Source of the DNA: Flammeovirga kamogawensis | GTDB lineage: Bacteria > Bacteroidota > Bacteroidia > Cytophagales > Flammeovirgaceae | Assembly (NCBI RefSeq): GCF_018736065.1 | Contig: NZ_CP076129.1 | Location: forward strand, 930,001 to 994,000 | Direction: 5' to 3' | Length of the DNA: 64,000 nucleotides | Part shown: positions 45,949 through 56,646 of the stretch, one piece after another | Layout: every line of letters starts with the position of its first letter | How positions within the stretch are numbered: the stretch's first letter is position 1 | Translations under genes and position numbers: made by a program | Notes under the pieces: model-generated | What the model was told of the DNA's origin: nothing | What the model saw: only the letters and a program-made list of their open reading frames with translations | Databases searched by the model: none

Positions 45949-47001
45949 TTACTTATTTAGTCCTAACATTTTCTCTGCTCTCTCAATAATACTATCTCTT
46001 AAACGTTTAGGACTAACTACTTCCAAACCATGTGCCTGTTCAAAAATTTTCGTTATCAACTCATGATTGATCATCAATTTCAATTTGATTTGTGCAGTAC
46101 CTAACTCTAAATCTTCCAAAATCACTTCTTGAGAGGAATGGAAGGGTTTATTTTTGATATACCTCCAACGGTCCGAAGAAATATTCAATACTATTTCTTC
46201 TATTTTTTTATCATCAGGAATAGTTACCCCTAAAATCTCATCAAAATACGTATCAAAATTATAGGAAGTATTTGGAATAAATAGATCGCTTGATAACTCC
46301 TCTATGTTTTCAATAGTATCCAATGCTATATTAGTAAGACTCGGATATTTATCACTTTGTGCAAATAAGAACCACCTGTTATTGTACTGCTTTAAGAAAT
46401 AAGGACTAAGCTGAAGGGAGTACAATTTTCCTCCTGAAAACGTTTTATATTCTACTTTCAAAGGTTTGTGATGCTGAATTGCCCTATGCAATACAGAAAT
46501 ATACTTTTCCCCTTTCAAAGAAGAGTTACCTTGGAAAGCGATACCGCCTTCATTTCCTTTCTCCAACTTAAACTCTTCTGTTAGTTGTGCAGCAGTAGTA
46601 TTTAACCATTCATAGCCTTCTATATTTTTAAAACGGTTAAAGGTAAAGATCAAATCTCTGATTTGATTGGCTTCTTCTTGTGTCATTTTCTTGTTATTTA
46701 TACTTTGCGTTCGGTCTTCATAATAAAAATAAGCTCTCCTATTCTTTATCTTTCTTTGGATATCCATTTTGTAGCCTGCCTCGCTTTCCATAAAATCTAT
46801 ATCTTTCAGAATCTGTCTTCTTGATATAGTAATTTTATGCTTAAGCTTTCCAGTTTTTGGGTCCTCTTCATATCCATAATGTTCCTCTAATACACGTTCA
46901 CATTCATCAATAAGATCGTTAATCCAATATTCACGTCCACTATTTCTAAAGCATTCATCTAGGACTTGGTATCTCAATAAAGCATTTTTATTGATAGGCA
47001 T
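45949..47001 (-). CDS. WYL-domain transcriptional regulator
   Basis: This is a 350-residue probable transcription factor. The N-terminal ~90 residues form a winged-helix DNA-binding region (LLRYQVLDECFRNSG; KITISRRQILKDIDFMES). The WYL domain (about 165-250) contains KPLKVEYKTFSGGK, the LSPYFLKQYNNRWFLFAQSD block that carries the ligand-contact positions, and LDTIENIEEL. A C-terminal WCX-like domain ends LRDSIIERAEKMLGL. Such regulators are frequent controllers of defence systems and are thought to sense nucleic-acid ligands. It stands between the Druantia-like genes and hsdM, bounded by terminators on both sides, so it has its own transcript and could regulate either system. Confidence 0.88.
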   Translation of the reverse strand: MPINKNALLRYQVLDECFRNSGREYWINDLIDECERVLEEHYGYEEDPKTGKLKHKITISRRQILKDIDFMESEAGYKMDIQRKIKNRRAYFYYEDRTQSINNKKMTQEEANQIRDLIFTFNRFKNIEGYEWLNTTAAQLTEEFKLEKGNEGGIAFQGNSSLKGEKYISVLHRAIQHHKPLKVEYKTFSGGKLYSLQLSPYFLKQYNNRWFLFAQSDKYPSLTNIALDTIENIEELSSDLFIPNTSYNFDTYFDEILGVTIPDDKKIEEIVLNISSDRWRYIKNKPFHSSQEVILEDLELGTAQIKLKLMINHELITKIFEQAHGLEVVSPKRLRDSIIERAEKMLGLNK

Positions 47002-47056
47002 AATTCGACTATTTTTATTTATTCAAAGTAAATAACAAGGTGTGACTTCTATGTGC

Positions 47057-47098
47057 ATAAAACCACCAACTCCTAAAAAAGTGGAGTTGGTGGTTCTT
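47057..47098 (-). terminator. Strong hairpin after druE
   Basis: A 13-bp perfect stem (AACCACCAACTCC with its complement) and a 9-base loop lie just after the druE stop at 47111. The stem is followed on the minus strand by four T. Confidence 0.7.
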
Positions 47099-47110
47099 AT
47101 TAAATTGATA

Positions 47111-50100
47111 TTAAGGTTTAATAATATCAATATACAAAGCGGAATCAGTATTCTTTCCTGGATAAAGAGTATACACCCTCTTTTTACTCTCTACGTATTG
47201 TAGTTGACTTTCAGTACTCGCAGAAAATGGGAAATTCTGATGCTGATGGTGCATATTTACCTTCCAAAAACCAAATCCTTTTTCCATATCTATCAATACC
47301 TCTGAATTATCTTCAAAAATAAAAGTAAACCTACGGTAATGCGGCAAATCTTCAAATGCTTTATAGTTAAACTGTAATGACGGAAGGTCGATGAACTGCC
47401 TTAATAAATTGGTTTGCTTTTGAGTATACACTTCTGTTTTTATCCAATTCCAATTAAAATTATCATATCTACGCTCTTCATTATCGCACACCAATGTATC
47501 TATATTTATAACAGTATTTCTTTTGATGTATTCCCTATTTTTCAACTCTTTCAAAATGCAACCTACTAATACCGTTACTAGAGGAGATTTTATATAGTTG
47601 TCAGTATACAATACACTTTTAAGGGGAATATCTTCAAAATGTTTCTTCAATTTTTCCGCTTTTGAGAAGACAAAATCCCAATAAGTTGCTCCAAATTTAT
47701 TGATTGAGGCATCTAGCTCATTTTGAAAACGAATGATAAATTGTGTTGGAGTAGGATACAAATGATCTTTTGTATATTTAGTTACTTTCATGTTTTCTAA
47801 CGAAAACGATTTTTCTTTCGAAAACTTCGCCTTTACTAAGGTATTATCTTCTTTATCAATAATACCCCAATCCGCATCAAGTACTTTTGCTTCAGTATAA
47901 GTAGAACCCCACAAGATTTGCTCATGATGATCATTTTCTACTATGGCAAGTATTCTTTCTAGACCTCCTTGATTATGAGTATCGATAGAAATATTTTTAC
48001 CTAGTGCTAAAATCTCGGCTAATTCTAATTTTTGAATAGAAGACAAACGGTTAAACTGAGGTTCTTCAATGTAAATAAAAATCTGTTCGAAATGATCTGA
48101 CATTGCCTTCAGTTTATGGTGTAATTTAGCTTCTGAAATTCTCCATTCTTCCACATTTCCTCCCAAGAAAATACGAAGGTTTTTAGTGAAGCTCTTAGAT
48201 GAAACTAATAGATCATTAAAAAAAGTTCTAGGACAAAATACGGAAGCATCACCAAATACTTTTTGGTGTTGAGGTAATTCATTGTGCTTCTGTATTATTT
48301 TTAGATAGTCTAATGCGAGTTTTTTATTCAAGTAATCAATATATCTCTTGGTATCAAACTGCACCAAACAGTTCTCACAAGCACTTTCTTTGCACTTGCA
48401 TGAAAGAAGCTTTATTGCCTCTTTTAACATCTGAGAGAAATGTTCTGATGCTAAAGTCGCAAACCCAGCTCCACCACTGTTAAGATCGGACAAGCAAATA
48501 CCTAATATAATCTCCTCATTATGGCGAATACGTTTTACATTCACTGACAATTCGCTTTCTTCTACCCCTAAACTGAGGCACAACCCTTTACGCAATGCAA
48601 CTCCAGCCGACCATGCAATTTTTAGATTTTCTTCAGTATCAATTAAATATTCCGTTGATTTAGGTTTTTTCAAATACAGTTCAAAGACATCTGTTTTCTC
48701 TTCAGCACCTAAAAAAACTTTTTCCTGAATTTGGTTCGGATCTGGCTCACATTCTTTTTGATACTCTCCATTATCATTCTTTGGTCCTCCTCTAAGTTTT
48801 GCATGATGATTAAATGAAGCTGGAACAATCGCATCACCTTTAATATTGTCTTTTATCATTGAGTCAGCATAACCACACTTCATACAAACAGCATAACCCA
48901 AGTTGTGCTCTCCCCCATTTTGATAATAAATACTTCCCTTTGTATCAGAAATATAAAAACCTACATCTCCAGGAAGAAATACCTTATCTCCTTTGGCGTT
49001 AACTTTAGGAATATCAGAAGGAATAACTTTACGTTGCTCTATATTAGTAGTAGGTTTTTCATGAATACCTACCGCAAAACCATTGGGAACTAATAATTTT
49101 TTTTGAAGAGTAGATGGAATGGGCTTACTACAATTAGTACAACAAAGCTCTTCCTTTAAGGAAATAGAATTGGAATGTCCAAAATGACCACATGAAGTAC
49201 ATTGCCATGCTGTTAAGAATAGCTGACTCTCCGTACGGTCAACTTCAGGAGGTTGATGCCAGTTAAGACTAATTCCTCTTGATTTGTATACCAATCCATT
49301 AATTACATTATGAGAACCAGGTGCATATTCAGATAATGCAATTGCCATATTACGCGTTGGAATACCTCTATATAGCGTACGTTTTTCTTCTCTTTCAAAT
49401 TTTCTTCTTTCTCGCTCAGAATCAAAGACATTACCTTCATCCTTAATTTTTTCGAGTTGTTCGAATGTGATATTATCTAAACTGACAATTCCTGTAGGGA
49501 AACCATATCCAGGGAGAAAACCTTTATTGGCCAATTCAGAGAATAAATACTCACCATAGTACCTTCCTAATTCTCTATTAAGTCGAGCGATATAATACTC
49601 ATTTTGCTGAAGTTTTGGTTTAGACTCCTCCTCTTCTTTGGCTTGTAGAATATCATTGTATTGTACGCTCCACCCTTCTCTAATTTCTTGGATTCTTGTT
49701 TTTGTTTCTTCTAAAATAACAGCCTCAGTTGTTCCACTTAAAATAGTATCATTTTTTATCCTTTGAACTGCATTTAGAATATTAGTATAATCTTTTGAAC
49801 GATCTCTGATATCATTTAACCATTCTTCAAACTGCTCACCTAAAGATATAGATTGTTCATCTTCCTCTTTTGTGAAGAATTTCCCGACTTTAACCGATAT
49901 ATTATTTTCTGCCAAAGCACATTCTTTTAAAAACCTGCCTAATAAAAATGAATGCAAATGACGTTGTACTATTCTTTCGCTTTCAAAGGTTACCTTTGGT
50001 AATGGCATTTTTTGAGTAAACGCCCATGTAGGATTCTTAAATACCATTCTTTCATGAGCATCATTTTTACACAAGGTCATAGAGAGTGAACGGGGCTCTT

Positions 50101-53100
50101 TACGTCGACCAGCTCTACCTGCCCTTTGCAAATAATTGGAAGGATGTGGCGGAACATTATTATTCATTACAATAGAAAGACCACCAATATCTACACCCAT
50201 TTCCATTGTTGTAGAACAGCTTAAAACATTGATTTTCCCTTGTTCAAACTCCCTTTCAAAAGCTTTTAGTTGTGATGACGAAATTTGAGCTGAATGTTCA
50301 GCTACTCGCATAAAATCTCCCCCTAAAACAATTTTATCTGCTACGTCTGTCCACATACCACGCTCACGCAGTTTTATCAGTGTATCATTCTGTAGCCAAT
50401 CTTTAATGTATTTTTCCTTTTGTTCTGGTTGACCATCTGTCCAGCCATGTGGTAAAATAGGTACTTGAATTGGCTCACATTGTAATGATTCAAATTCTAT
50501 CTGGTTAGCAGGTAGGTTAGGGGTATATCCTTTGAAAGTAACATCAAGAAATTTGTTAGTAACAGGACAAATGAAGCCATTCTCAAACCTCTTAAATCGA
50601 AGGTCTTCTATTTGCATTTGAAAACGTTCTTGACCAGCATCAATTAAAAGGCTGTTATGACGTAATACTTGCCATGCTTCTTGTAGAATAGTATTAATAA
50701 TATCTTGTTGATCAGCCGAAAGAGGTGTATTGGTATAACCTAAACCAATACAAAGGAGTTTAACCAATTTATGTTGTCTACCACTCTTGTTATAACGCAG
50801 CCATCGTATTTGCCCCTCAACAGGCTCAACATTTTGAGGGACTATTTTTTTAAGGAAAGTATTCTGACCTATATATCTTTTTAATTCAAACGGAATATCT
50901 ATAGCAAGATTCCACCTTACAAAATAATCCATCAATATTTTAAGATAGTTTTTCCAATCGTTAAGAGATAAACTTATACTAGCATTTCTATCTATATAAT
51001 CAGGCAAGGTACTTATATCCGTAATCCTTTTATAATAAGACGATGTTAGCCCTAATGTTTCTAAAGATGTAGTTCGTGTTGGTTTTCTATTGAACTCACG
51101 AATCATCATTAATTTTGCTACAGATTGATAATCAGGGAAATCTTTATTACTTATATTTCTATAATACTTACTGATTTCTTGTATATCAAGATCCCCAGTC
51201 ATTTGTTGTACCATAGAATTCCAATCAGCATTCTGATCTTGCATTTCTTTTTCGAGCCTATCTAGAGCTCGCTGGTCTCTACGGGATAGTTCTCCATCTT
51301 TTTGATCTTCTATTAACTCATGGTAATCTTCCATATCTTCCTGAGATAAAGAAGATTTAATATTCAAGAGTTTATGATATACCACTCCCCTTACTTTTGC
51401 TCGTTCAGAATCCTGTTGCATTTTCAGAGCAATACGTGCAGTACCTTGTCTACTATCTGTAAAAGTTATTATTCTACGTCCTTTTGAAGGCAGATGCTCT
51501 GAGCTTTCTTTTGCTTCAGTGTTTTCTAATAAGGTTGGCACTACAATTCCATTAAAAAATGGCATTCCCAAATAAGAATGCATAAATGCTTGGTACTGTC
51601 CTCTACCTTTATAATCACATTTTGCACACTTTTCTTCATTACGAATATCTATAGAAATATCAGCATCAGGCACACCTAATATTCCTTCCTTATTCATTTT
51701 TATAGCATCGATATTCTTACCTTCATTCTGATTTGAATCCAAAGGAGGACAAATTATTATTTTGTCTATGTAATTATCCTGTTTAGGATTTTCAAGGTCT
51801 TCGTTTTCTTCTAACTCTATATCAAATTCAAAAGTATCTGTTTTATCATCTATGCTTTGAATGATTCTTTGATTATTCTCTTTTACGGCTGAGATATGAA
51901 ATGTATTACAATCCTTGCAACGTACGACCTCATAAACAGGACTTTCACAGCAGTCACAAGTTTTCTGATGATCTACAAACAACTTTCCAAAAGGCCATTC
52001 TTCACTATCATTTAAAAGAGAATTATTATGATTACACTTAGGATTTACACAAGCCCATAAACCATTAAGGGTACGCTGGAAATAATGTCCTCTTATAGGT
52101 AAAAAAGGTGTTTTATCCTTATCATGCAACCCATCCTGAGTAAGAAAGTCTAACCACAAAAGTAGTTCTTCAGTACTAAGGGGATTTGAAATATGACCAT
52201 TTACATAAGACTCAATAGAAGGAAGAGTTAAGGCTCCATTGTTAGGGTGCAATGCCTTACGGATAACTCTTGCTGTTTTATTAGCATAAACATGCTTTTT
52301 TAATTCTTCGAGTTGATCATACTTCTCTAACTCTCGTAATGAATAATCATTTTCCGTTTGTTGAGAAAGTGAAGGTACATCACGCTGACCTGGTATAACA
52401 GTAATCTGATTTTCATCTACACCTGAAACCTTCGATAAAAAAGTAGTAAGTGCTTGGGTTCCTTCTTCTTCATCTTCTGAGATAGTAGCTGACGTAGCAA
52501 TAAAATGTACATCTTTAGGAGTAACATCAAAGCCTTCCATCGTTCTTCTTAACAATAAAGCAAGTTCAGCAGATTGAGCTCCAATGTAGGAGTGTGCCTC
52601 ATCAATCACAATATACTTTAGTTTACCTTGTGACTTCTCCAAAATAGGTTGATCCTGTTGACGTACCAACATATACTCTAGCATAGTAGGGTTGGTAATC
52701 AACAAAGGCGGTGGAGTAGTATAAAGTGAAGGGCGGTCATGAATTTCATTTTTTGGTAACTTTTGTGTCACCTCTGTCCTGTTAGCAATTGACTTGGTAT
52801 CACCATTATATAAACAGAATCTAATATTTTCATTAAATGGCTTTGTCCAAGCCAATAATCTATTTCGTTGTGAATTGATTAATGCATTTAAAGGGTAAAT
52901 AAACAAGGCTTGTACTCCTACTAAAGCACTATTTTGTTGCTTATGCTGACGTACTAAATCATCTAAAATAGGAACCATAAAACATTCCGTTTTACCTGAA
53001 CCCGTACCTGAAGTAACGATGATAGATTGTCGTTTATCAGTTTCCTTTAGTTTCTCCCATGCTTTCACCTGATGCTGATAAGGATGGTATGATTTTTTAA

Positions 53101-53404
53101 AAGCCTGCTTCTCTAAAGGGATATCATTCCCCTCTATATCCACAATATTTTTAGGCTCATGCATAGCATCTACTAAATCAGAATGTAAGAGCTCCCCACT
53201 TAAAGCTTCCATATCTTTAGGGTATTCCTCCCATGGAAAAACCCCTTCAAAAACAGGATCAGTAAATAAACCTTTCTCTTTTTTTAAAAGCTCTTGCTTT
53301 AAATAGGCTCTTAAGTTTTTATCTTTTATACCTAAAATACTCAAACTTGCTTCTGTTGTTTGTACTTTCAGGTTATGATCAATGGCATGAAAAAACGATT
53401 TCAT
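47111..53404 (-). CDS. druE: Giant DEAD/DEAH helicase with DUF1998, DruE-like (Druantia)
   Basis: This is a 2097-residue superfamily-2 helicase, the size and layout of Druantia DruE. The N-terminal motor has Walker A TSGTGSGKTE (Lys138), IDEAH (267-271) and FIATSATISED. The second motor lobe has SCSTTMEMGVDIGG and YLQRAGRAGRR (Gln1093 starts the arginine-finger motif). Zinc-ribbon-like Cys pairs occur in CVNPKCNH, CKDCN, CTSCG, CTNCS and CMKCGY. A DUF1998 region near the C-terminal third ends in SCKCKESACENCLV. It lies 11 bases after the DruH-like gene. Single-polypeptide fusion of helicase and DUF1998 argues against DISARM, where they are separate genes. The mechanism of Druantia is unknown. 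Confidence 0.82.
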   Translation of the reverse strand: MKSFFHAIDHNLKVQTTEASLSILGIKDKNLRAYLKQELLKKEKGLFTDPVFEGVFPWEEYPKDMEALSGELLHSDLVDAMHEPKNIVDIEGNDIPLEKQAFKKSYHPYQHQVKAWEKLKETDKRQSIIVTSGTGSGKTECFMVPILDDLVRQHKQQNSALVGVQALFIYPLNALINSQRNRLLAWTKPFNENIRFCLYNGDTKSIANRTEVTQKLPKNEIHDRPSLYTTPPPLLITNPTMLEYMLVRQQDQPILEKSQGKLKYIVIDEAHSYIGAQSAELALLLRRTMEGFDVTPKDVHFIATSATISEDEEEGTQALTTFLSKVSGVDENQITVIPGQRDVPSLSQQTENDYSLRELEKYDQLEELKKHVYANKTARVIRKALHPNNGALTLPSIESYVNGHISNPLSTEELLLWLDFLTQDGLHDKDKTPFLPIRGHYFQRTLNGLWACVNPKCNHNNSLLNDSEEWPFGKLFVDHQKTCDCCESPVYEVVRCKDCNTFHISAVKENNQRIIQSIDDKTDTFEFDIELEENEDLENPKQDNYIDKIIICPPLDSNQNEGKNIDAIKMNKEGILGVPDADISIDIRNEEKCAKCDYKGRGQYQAFMHSYLGMPFFNGIVVPTLLENTEAKESSEHLPSKGRRIITFTDSRQGTARIALKMQQDSERAKVRGVVYHKLLNIKSSLSQEDMEDYHELIEDQKDGELSRRDQRALDRLEKEMQDQNADWNSMVQQMTGDLDIQEISKYYRNISNKDFPDYQSVAKLMMIREFNRKPTRTTSLETLGLTSSYYKRITDISTLPDYIDRNASISLSLNDWKNYLKILMDYFVRWNLAIDIPFELKRYIGQNTFLKKIVPQNVEPVEGQIRWLRYNKSGRQHKLVKLLCIGLGYTNTPLSADQQDIINTILQEAWQVLRHNSLLIDAGQERFQMQIEDLRFKRFENGFICPVTNKFLDVTFKGYTPNLPANQIEFESLQCEPIQVPILPHGWTDGQPEQKEKYIKDWLQNDTLIKLRERGMWTDVADKIVLGGDFMRVAEHSAQISSSQLKAFEREFEQGKINVLSCSTTMEMGVDIGGLSIVMNNNVPPHPSNYLQRAGRAGRRKEPRSLSMTLCKNDAHERMVFKNPTWAFTQKMPLPKVTFESERIVQRHLHSFLLGRFLKECALAENNISVKVGKFFTKEEDEQSISLGEQFEEWLNDIRDRSKDYTNILNAVQRIKNDTILSGTTEAVILEETKTRIQEIREGWSVQYNDILQAKEEEESKPKLQQNEYYIARLNRELGRYYGEYLFSELANKGFLPGYGFPTGIVSLDNITFEQLEKIKDEGNVFDSERERRKFEREEKRTLYRGIPTRNMAIALSEYAPGSHNVINGLVYKSRGISLNWHQPPEVDRTESQLFLTAWQCTSCGHFGHSNSISLKEELCCTNCSKPIPSTLQKKLLVPNGFAVGIHEKPTTNIEQRKVIPSDIPKVNAKGDKVFLPGDVGFYISDTKGSIYYQNGGEHNLGYAVCMKCGYADSMIKDNIKGDAIVPASFNHHAKLRGGPKNDNGEYQKECEPDPNQIQEKVFLGAEEKTDVFELYLKKPKSTEYLIDTEENLKIAWSAGVALRKGLCLSLGVEESELSVNVKRIRHNEEIILGICLSDLNSGGAGFATLASEHFSQMLKEAIKLLSCKCKESACENCLVQFDTKRYIDYLNKKLALDYLKIIQKHNELPQHQKVFGDASVFCPRTFFNDLLVSSKSFTKNLRIFLGGNVEEWRISEAKLHHKLKAMSDHFEQIFIYIEEPQFNRLSSIQKLELAEILALGKNISIDTHNQGGLERILAIVENDHHEQILWGSTYTEAKVLDADWGIIDKEDNTLVKAKFSKEKSFSLENMKVTKYTKDHLYPTPTQFIIRFQNELDASINKFGATYWDFVFSKAEKLKKHFEDIPLKSVLYTDNYIKSPLVTVLVGCILKELKNREYIKRNTVINIDTLVCDNEERRYDNFNWNWIKTEVYTQKQTNLLRQFIDLPSLQFNYKAFEDLPHYRRFTFIFEDNSEVLIDMEKGFGFWKVNMHHQHQNFPFSASTESQLQYVESKKRVYTLYPGKNTDSALYIDIIKP

Positions 53405-53415
53405 AGATTGTATTT

Positions 53416-56400
53416 TTATTGGGTTTGAAGTTGTGTTTTTTGAGAATAAATATAGTGTTGTACCATATTAAAAATTAATTGAAACCAATCTCTATCGAAA
53501 TCGATGATTTTTAATAGACGAAAATCTTCTACTGAAAAATCATCTTGAGGAAAGATGGATAAATAAGCAAGAGTAACTGGTAAGAATACTACTGACTTAT
53601 GATGATCTTTAATTGGAAGATAATTTGGAAATAATTCTTTTAATGAATCAGGAATATTTTTATTATAAAACGCAACAATATCATGATTCCTAGTCCAATG
53701 CTTTACATTTTCTGTTCTTTGAAGTAATTGAGCAAAATACCCCATGATATTTGTTTGACATTCTCCAAAAGAAAGCTCATTACTATAAAATTCTTCTAAA
53801 AACTTATGTTTTAATATTTTACTTAAAGTACTCTGATGAAGTCGATGCTCTAATTGATCAAAAATAGACTCTAAGAATAATGAACGGTCTTTTTCTTTGA
53901 GTCCATTTGTGAATGCGGAAAGCATCTCTACCCAATCTTGAACAGGAAATTTATACCAGTTGATAATAAATTCGTTATGTAACCTTTCTAAAAATTGAGG
54001 AGGCATTATCTCAATACTTGCAATAATCATTTTAGGATGTGTAGCTATTGCTTTCCAAATATCAAAAGTAGTAAAAGGCAAATGTTTTGTTCTTTTATAT
54101 AAAAGTTCCAATTCATCCCATACAGTGTGATCCTCATCTAAAGCAACAGTATCAAAAAGCTTTTGATAAGCTGCAATACGATCCTTTCTCTTTCTAATAG
54201 AAGAAAAACTACCAAGATGAGTTTCCTCTTCTGCTAATAATGAAGCCTCCTCCTTTGCTTTTACTAAGAACGGCTTAAACTGTATCTTCGATGTTCTATC
54301 AGGAAATATAAGCCAAGGCTTTTTGTTGTCTAAGACCTCAAGGTTCCAATCTTGCGTTGTTATATCATAAGGCATTTCCAAAAATGCTTTTTTACTTAAC
54401 ACTGAACTTAAACATAATGCTTGAAGCATAACATGTTCAGCATTCGATTGTGTACTTAATGAAAGTTCCTCTTGATTATATTCAATATGTTCGCCTGAGT
54501 GTGGATGTACACGAATACGTATTTTTTCTCCAGTAATTGTCAATTCAGCCATTGCACTATGAATATTATTTCCAAAGGCAATCGCTTTCAGTAACAAATC
54601 ATAGCACTCCAATAGAGGAAGTAAGGTTACTTGTTGAGCAGGAAAAGTTACTTTTTTTGTATAGCAGACCTGCGAGTCAGTTGTACTCCTTATTGATATA
54701 GTTTTCGTAATACTTGCAGAGCTTAGATTATTGAAAAACAGACGATAACCATCCAATTGATGTACATTAAGCTCTGAAGTATGAACTACTTTATCATTAT
54801 ATAATAGTTTAAGTGATTGACTAGGAACTGGTAATCTGAAATAAAGGTTATCCAATTCTTCAGCCTCTTTGTTTCTTAAACGGAACTGTATTGTTTCTTT
54901 TCTCTTTAAGAAATCCTCATCAAATGATACTGATAGTGCACCTTCCTCTCCTTTATCTAAATTGTTCCACTCTACAGCTTCGTGTCTTTGTACTTCAGGA
55001 ATAAAAGGGTCAAAATTTTGAAGGTAGATTTTATTATTTTCTAAATTATAAGAAAAGTTTTCAGGTAATACCTGAACGTTCCTTTGTAAAAATACAGTTA
55101 TCCCGTCCTCAATATATCGAATATGTACTTTTCCCAAATGACAATTGGAATGCCATTTTCCAGCATAAAAATACTCTATGTTAGAGATTTGTATTCTTTG
55201 CTTCTGTAAAGTGATTTTATCTTGCTTCACCAGATAAGGAACACCTAAAAAAGTTTTAGCATTTAATGAAAAATAATTGTCATATACTGTTTTTGCAGGA
55301 GATAAATAATAAAGAAAAGGTCGATCATCCTTATTTTGTGCTAGTGCTATACGGTAAAGGTTCTCTTCATCCTTAAGCTCTATTGTCTGATTTATATGAA
55401 TAACTTTATGCTTTTCTTTATTAACAACAACAAAGTTTGTTATATCAGATTGCTGAATTGCTAGTGTAGGTTTTGCTATTACAAGTCCTTCTGTCCTATG
55501 TGTTCGGACAGAACCTTGTCCTTTATAAACCCAATGATTATTTTGATCTTTAATAAAAAACCAGGGTAACTCTTCCCATAATGTTTCACTAATAATCGGT
55601 AAATTAAATGAAGCCTCTGTAAAGCGATCTACAAAACGTAATTCCCATTTTTTTAAATGAGCACCAGATGGTAAATTACTATTTCCCAAACGTTGGATAT
55701 TAAACCCTTCTCTTCCATTTTTGAATGATTTATAAGTGCTACCTACTTCAATTTCAATACTAGACTCAATACTATAAAGTAATATTTTAGCATTAATTAC
55801 TTTATCAAAAAGCACTGTATCAACTCTTAGATCTTCTTTTGTATAATGACCATCTGGAAAAATTAGTTTATTAATAAATAAGTCATTTTCTTCATTATAA
55901 TAAGTGCTAAGTTGAATTTTCAGATCGTTCAACGTAGGAGCTTGTACAACATCGGAAATTAAAGTATTCAAAAAATTAACTCCTCTTTCTCCATCAAAAA
56001 TAATTGGTAGTTCTTCTCTCCATTCAGGTATTACTTGATCCAAATATTCGATAGGGTCAGCATGTTTACCTAATTGGAATTGATGCTTTAATTCAAATGC
56101 TCTTTCTATAATATCATTTAGTATTTGATAATACACCTCACTTTGTAATACTTCAGGAGTATTCTGCTTCAAAACTAAATTTTGAATATCTCGTAAGAGA
56201 TTACCCGTATGGAAATTAGTATAACCATTAAATGCCTCTCTTAAGGTATTTACTAGGTAGCCATTTTCAATAAAAGCATCCCTTGGAATTCCTGATTCTC
56301 TCGCAATTGTCCCTAAGAATTGTCTCCCCGCATTATTTCGAAATAATGGCCGGCTTAGATATTTCAACCCACTTTTGATAGCTGATTCAAATTTTGGTTG

Positions 56401-56646
56401 TGATAATCGGAAGATATCACTAATTTCTTTAAAAATTAAATCTTGAGTCCAATGACCACCTGCATAAGTTCTTCTAAATGCTTCAGCTGCAAATAATGTA
56501 AAATATACTTTCCAATAAAGATTATCCTTATCCCCATTTTTTAATGTTATTCTTAAAATTCTATACTCTTCTTCTGATATCTTATATTGAAATAATGGTC
56601 TACCATCAATTCGTTGTCTTATTTTTCTTAAAATAACTTCGCTCAT
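53416..56646 (-). CDS. druH: DruH-like protein of a Druantia type III unit
   Basis: This is a 1076-residue cytoplasmic protein with no motif I can assign to an enzyme. The N-terminal 120 residues (YWKVYFTLFAAEAFRRTYAG, GHWTQDLIFKEISDIF) resemble the uncharacterised STY4851/ECs_5259-type proteins. The middle is beta-rich, and the last 250 residues are helical. It directly precedes druE with an 11-base gap, the two-gene arrangement known for Druantia type III (druH-druE), and its size fits. The name therefore rests on partner, order and length more than on motifs. It is probably a DNA-interacting or partner-recognition subunit of the helicase, but this is inference. Confidence 0.62.
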   Translation of the reverse strand: MSEVILRKIRQRIDGRPLFQYKISEEEYRILRITLKNGDKDNLYWKVYFTLFAAEAFRRTYAGGHWTQDLIFKEISDIFRLSQPKFESAIKSGLKYLSRPLFRNNAGRQFLGTIARESGIPRDAFIENGYLVNTLREAFNGYTNFHTGNLLRDIQNLVLKQNTPEVLQSEVYYQILNDIIERAFELKHQFQLGKHADPIEYLDQVIPEWREELPIIFDGERGVNFLNTLISDVVQAPTLNDLKIQLSTYYNEENDLFINKLIFPDGHYTKEDLRVDTVLFDKVINAKILLYSIESSIEIEVGSTYKSFKNGREGFNIQRLGNSNLPSGAHLKKWELRFVDRFTEASFNLPIISETLWEELPWFFIKDQNNHWVYKGQGSVRTHRTEGLVIAKPTLAIQQSDITNFVVVNKEKHKVIHINQTIELKDEENLYRIALAQNKDDRPFLYYLSPAKTVYDNYFSLNAKTFLGVPYLVKQDKITLQKQRIQISNIEYFYAGKWHSNCHLGKVHIRYIEDGITVFLQRNVQVLPENFSYNLENNKIYLQNFDPFIPEVQRHEAVEWNNLDKGEEGALSVSFDEDFLKRKETIQFRLRNKEAEELDNLYFRLPVPSQSLKLLYNDKVVHTSELNVHQLDGYRLFFNNLSSASITKTISIRSTTDSQVCYTKKVTFPAQQVTLLPLLECYDLLLKAIAFGNNIHSAMAELTITGEKIRIRVHPHSGEHIEYNQEELSLSTQSNAEHVMLQALCLSSVLSKKAFLEMPYDITTQDWNLEVLDNKKPWLIFPDRTSKIQFKPFLVKAKEEASLLAEEETHLGSFSSIRKRKDRIAAYQKLFDTVALDEDHTVWDELELLYKRTKHLPFTTFDIWKAIATHPKMIIASIEIMPPQFLERLHNEFIINWYKFPVQDWVEMLSAFTNGLKEKDRSLFLESIFDQLEHRLHQSTLSKILKHKFLEEFYSNELSFGECQTNIMGYFAQLLQRTENVKHWTRNHDIVAFYNKNIPDSLKELFPNYLPIKDHHKSVVFLPVTLAYLSIFPQDDFSVEDFRLLKIIDFDRDWFQLIFNMVQHYIYSQKTQLQTQ

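Noticed and set aside
47111-56646. DISARM or Zorya instead of Druantia
   Set aside because: DISARM has separate helicase and DUF1998 genes plus a PLD protein and a methylase. Zorya needs ZorA/ZorB motor proteins. Here helicase and DUF1998 are one polypeptide with one large partner.
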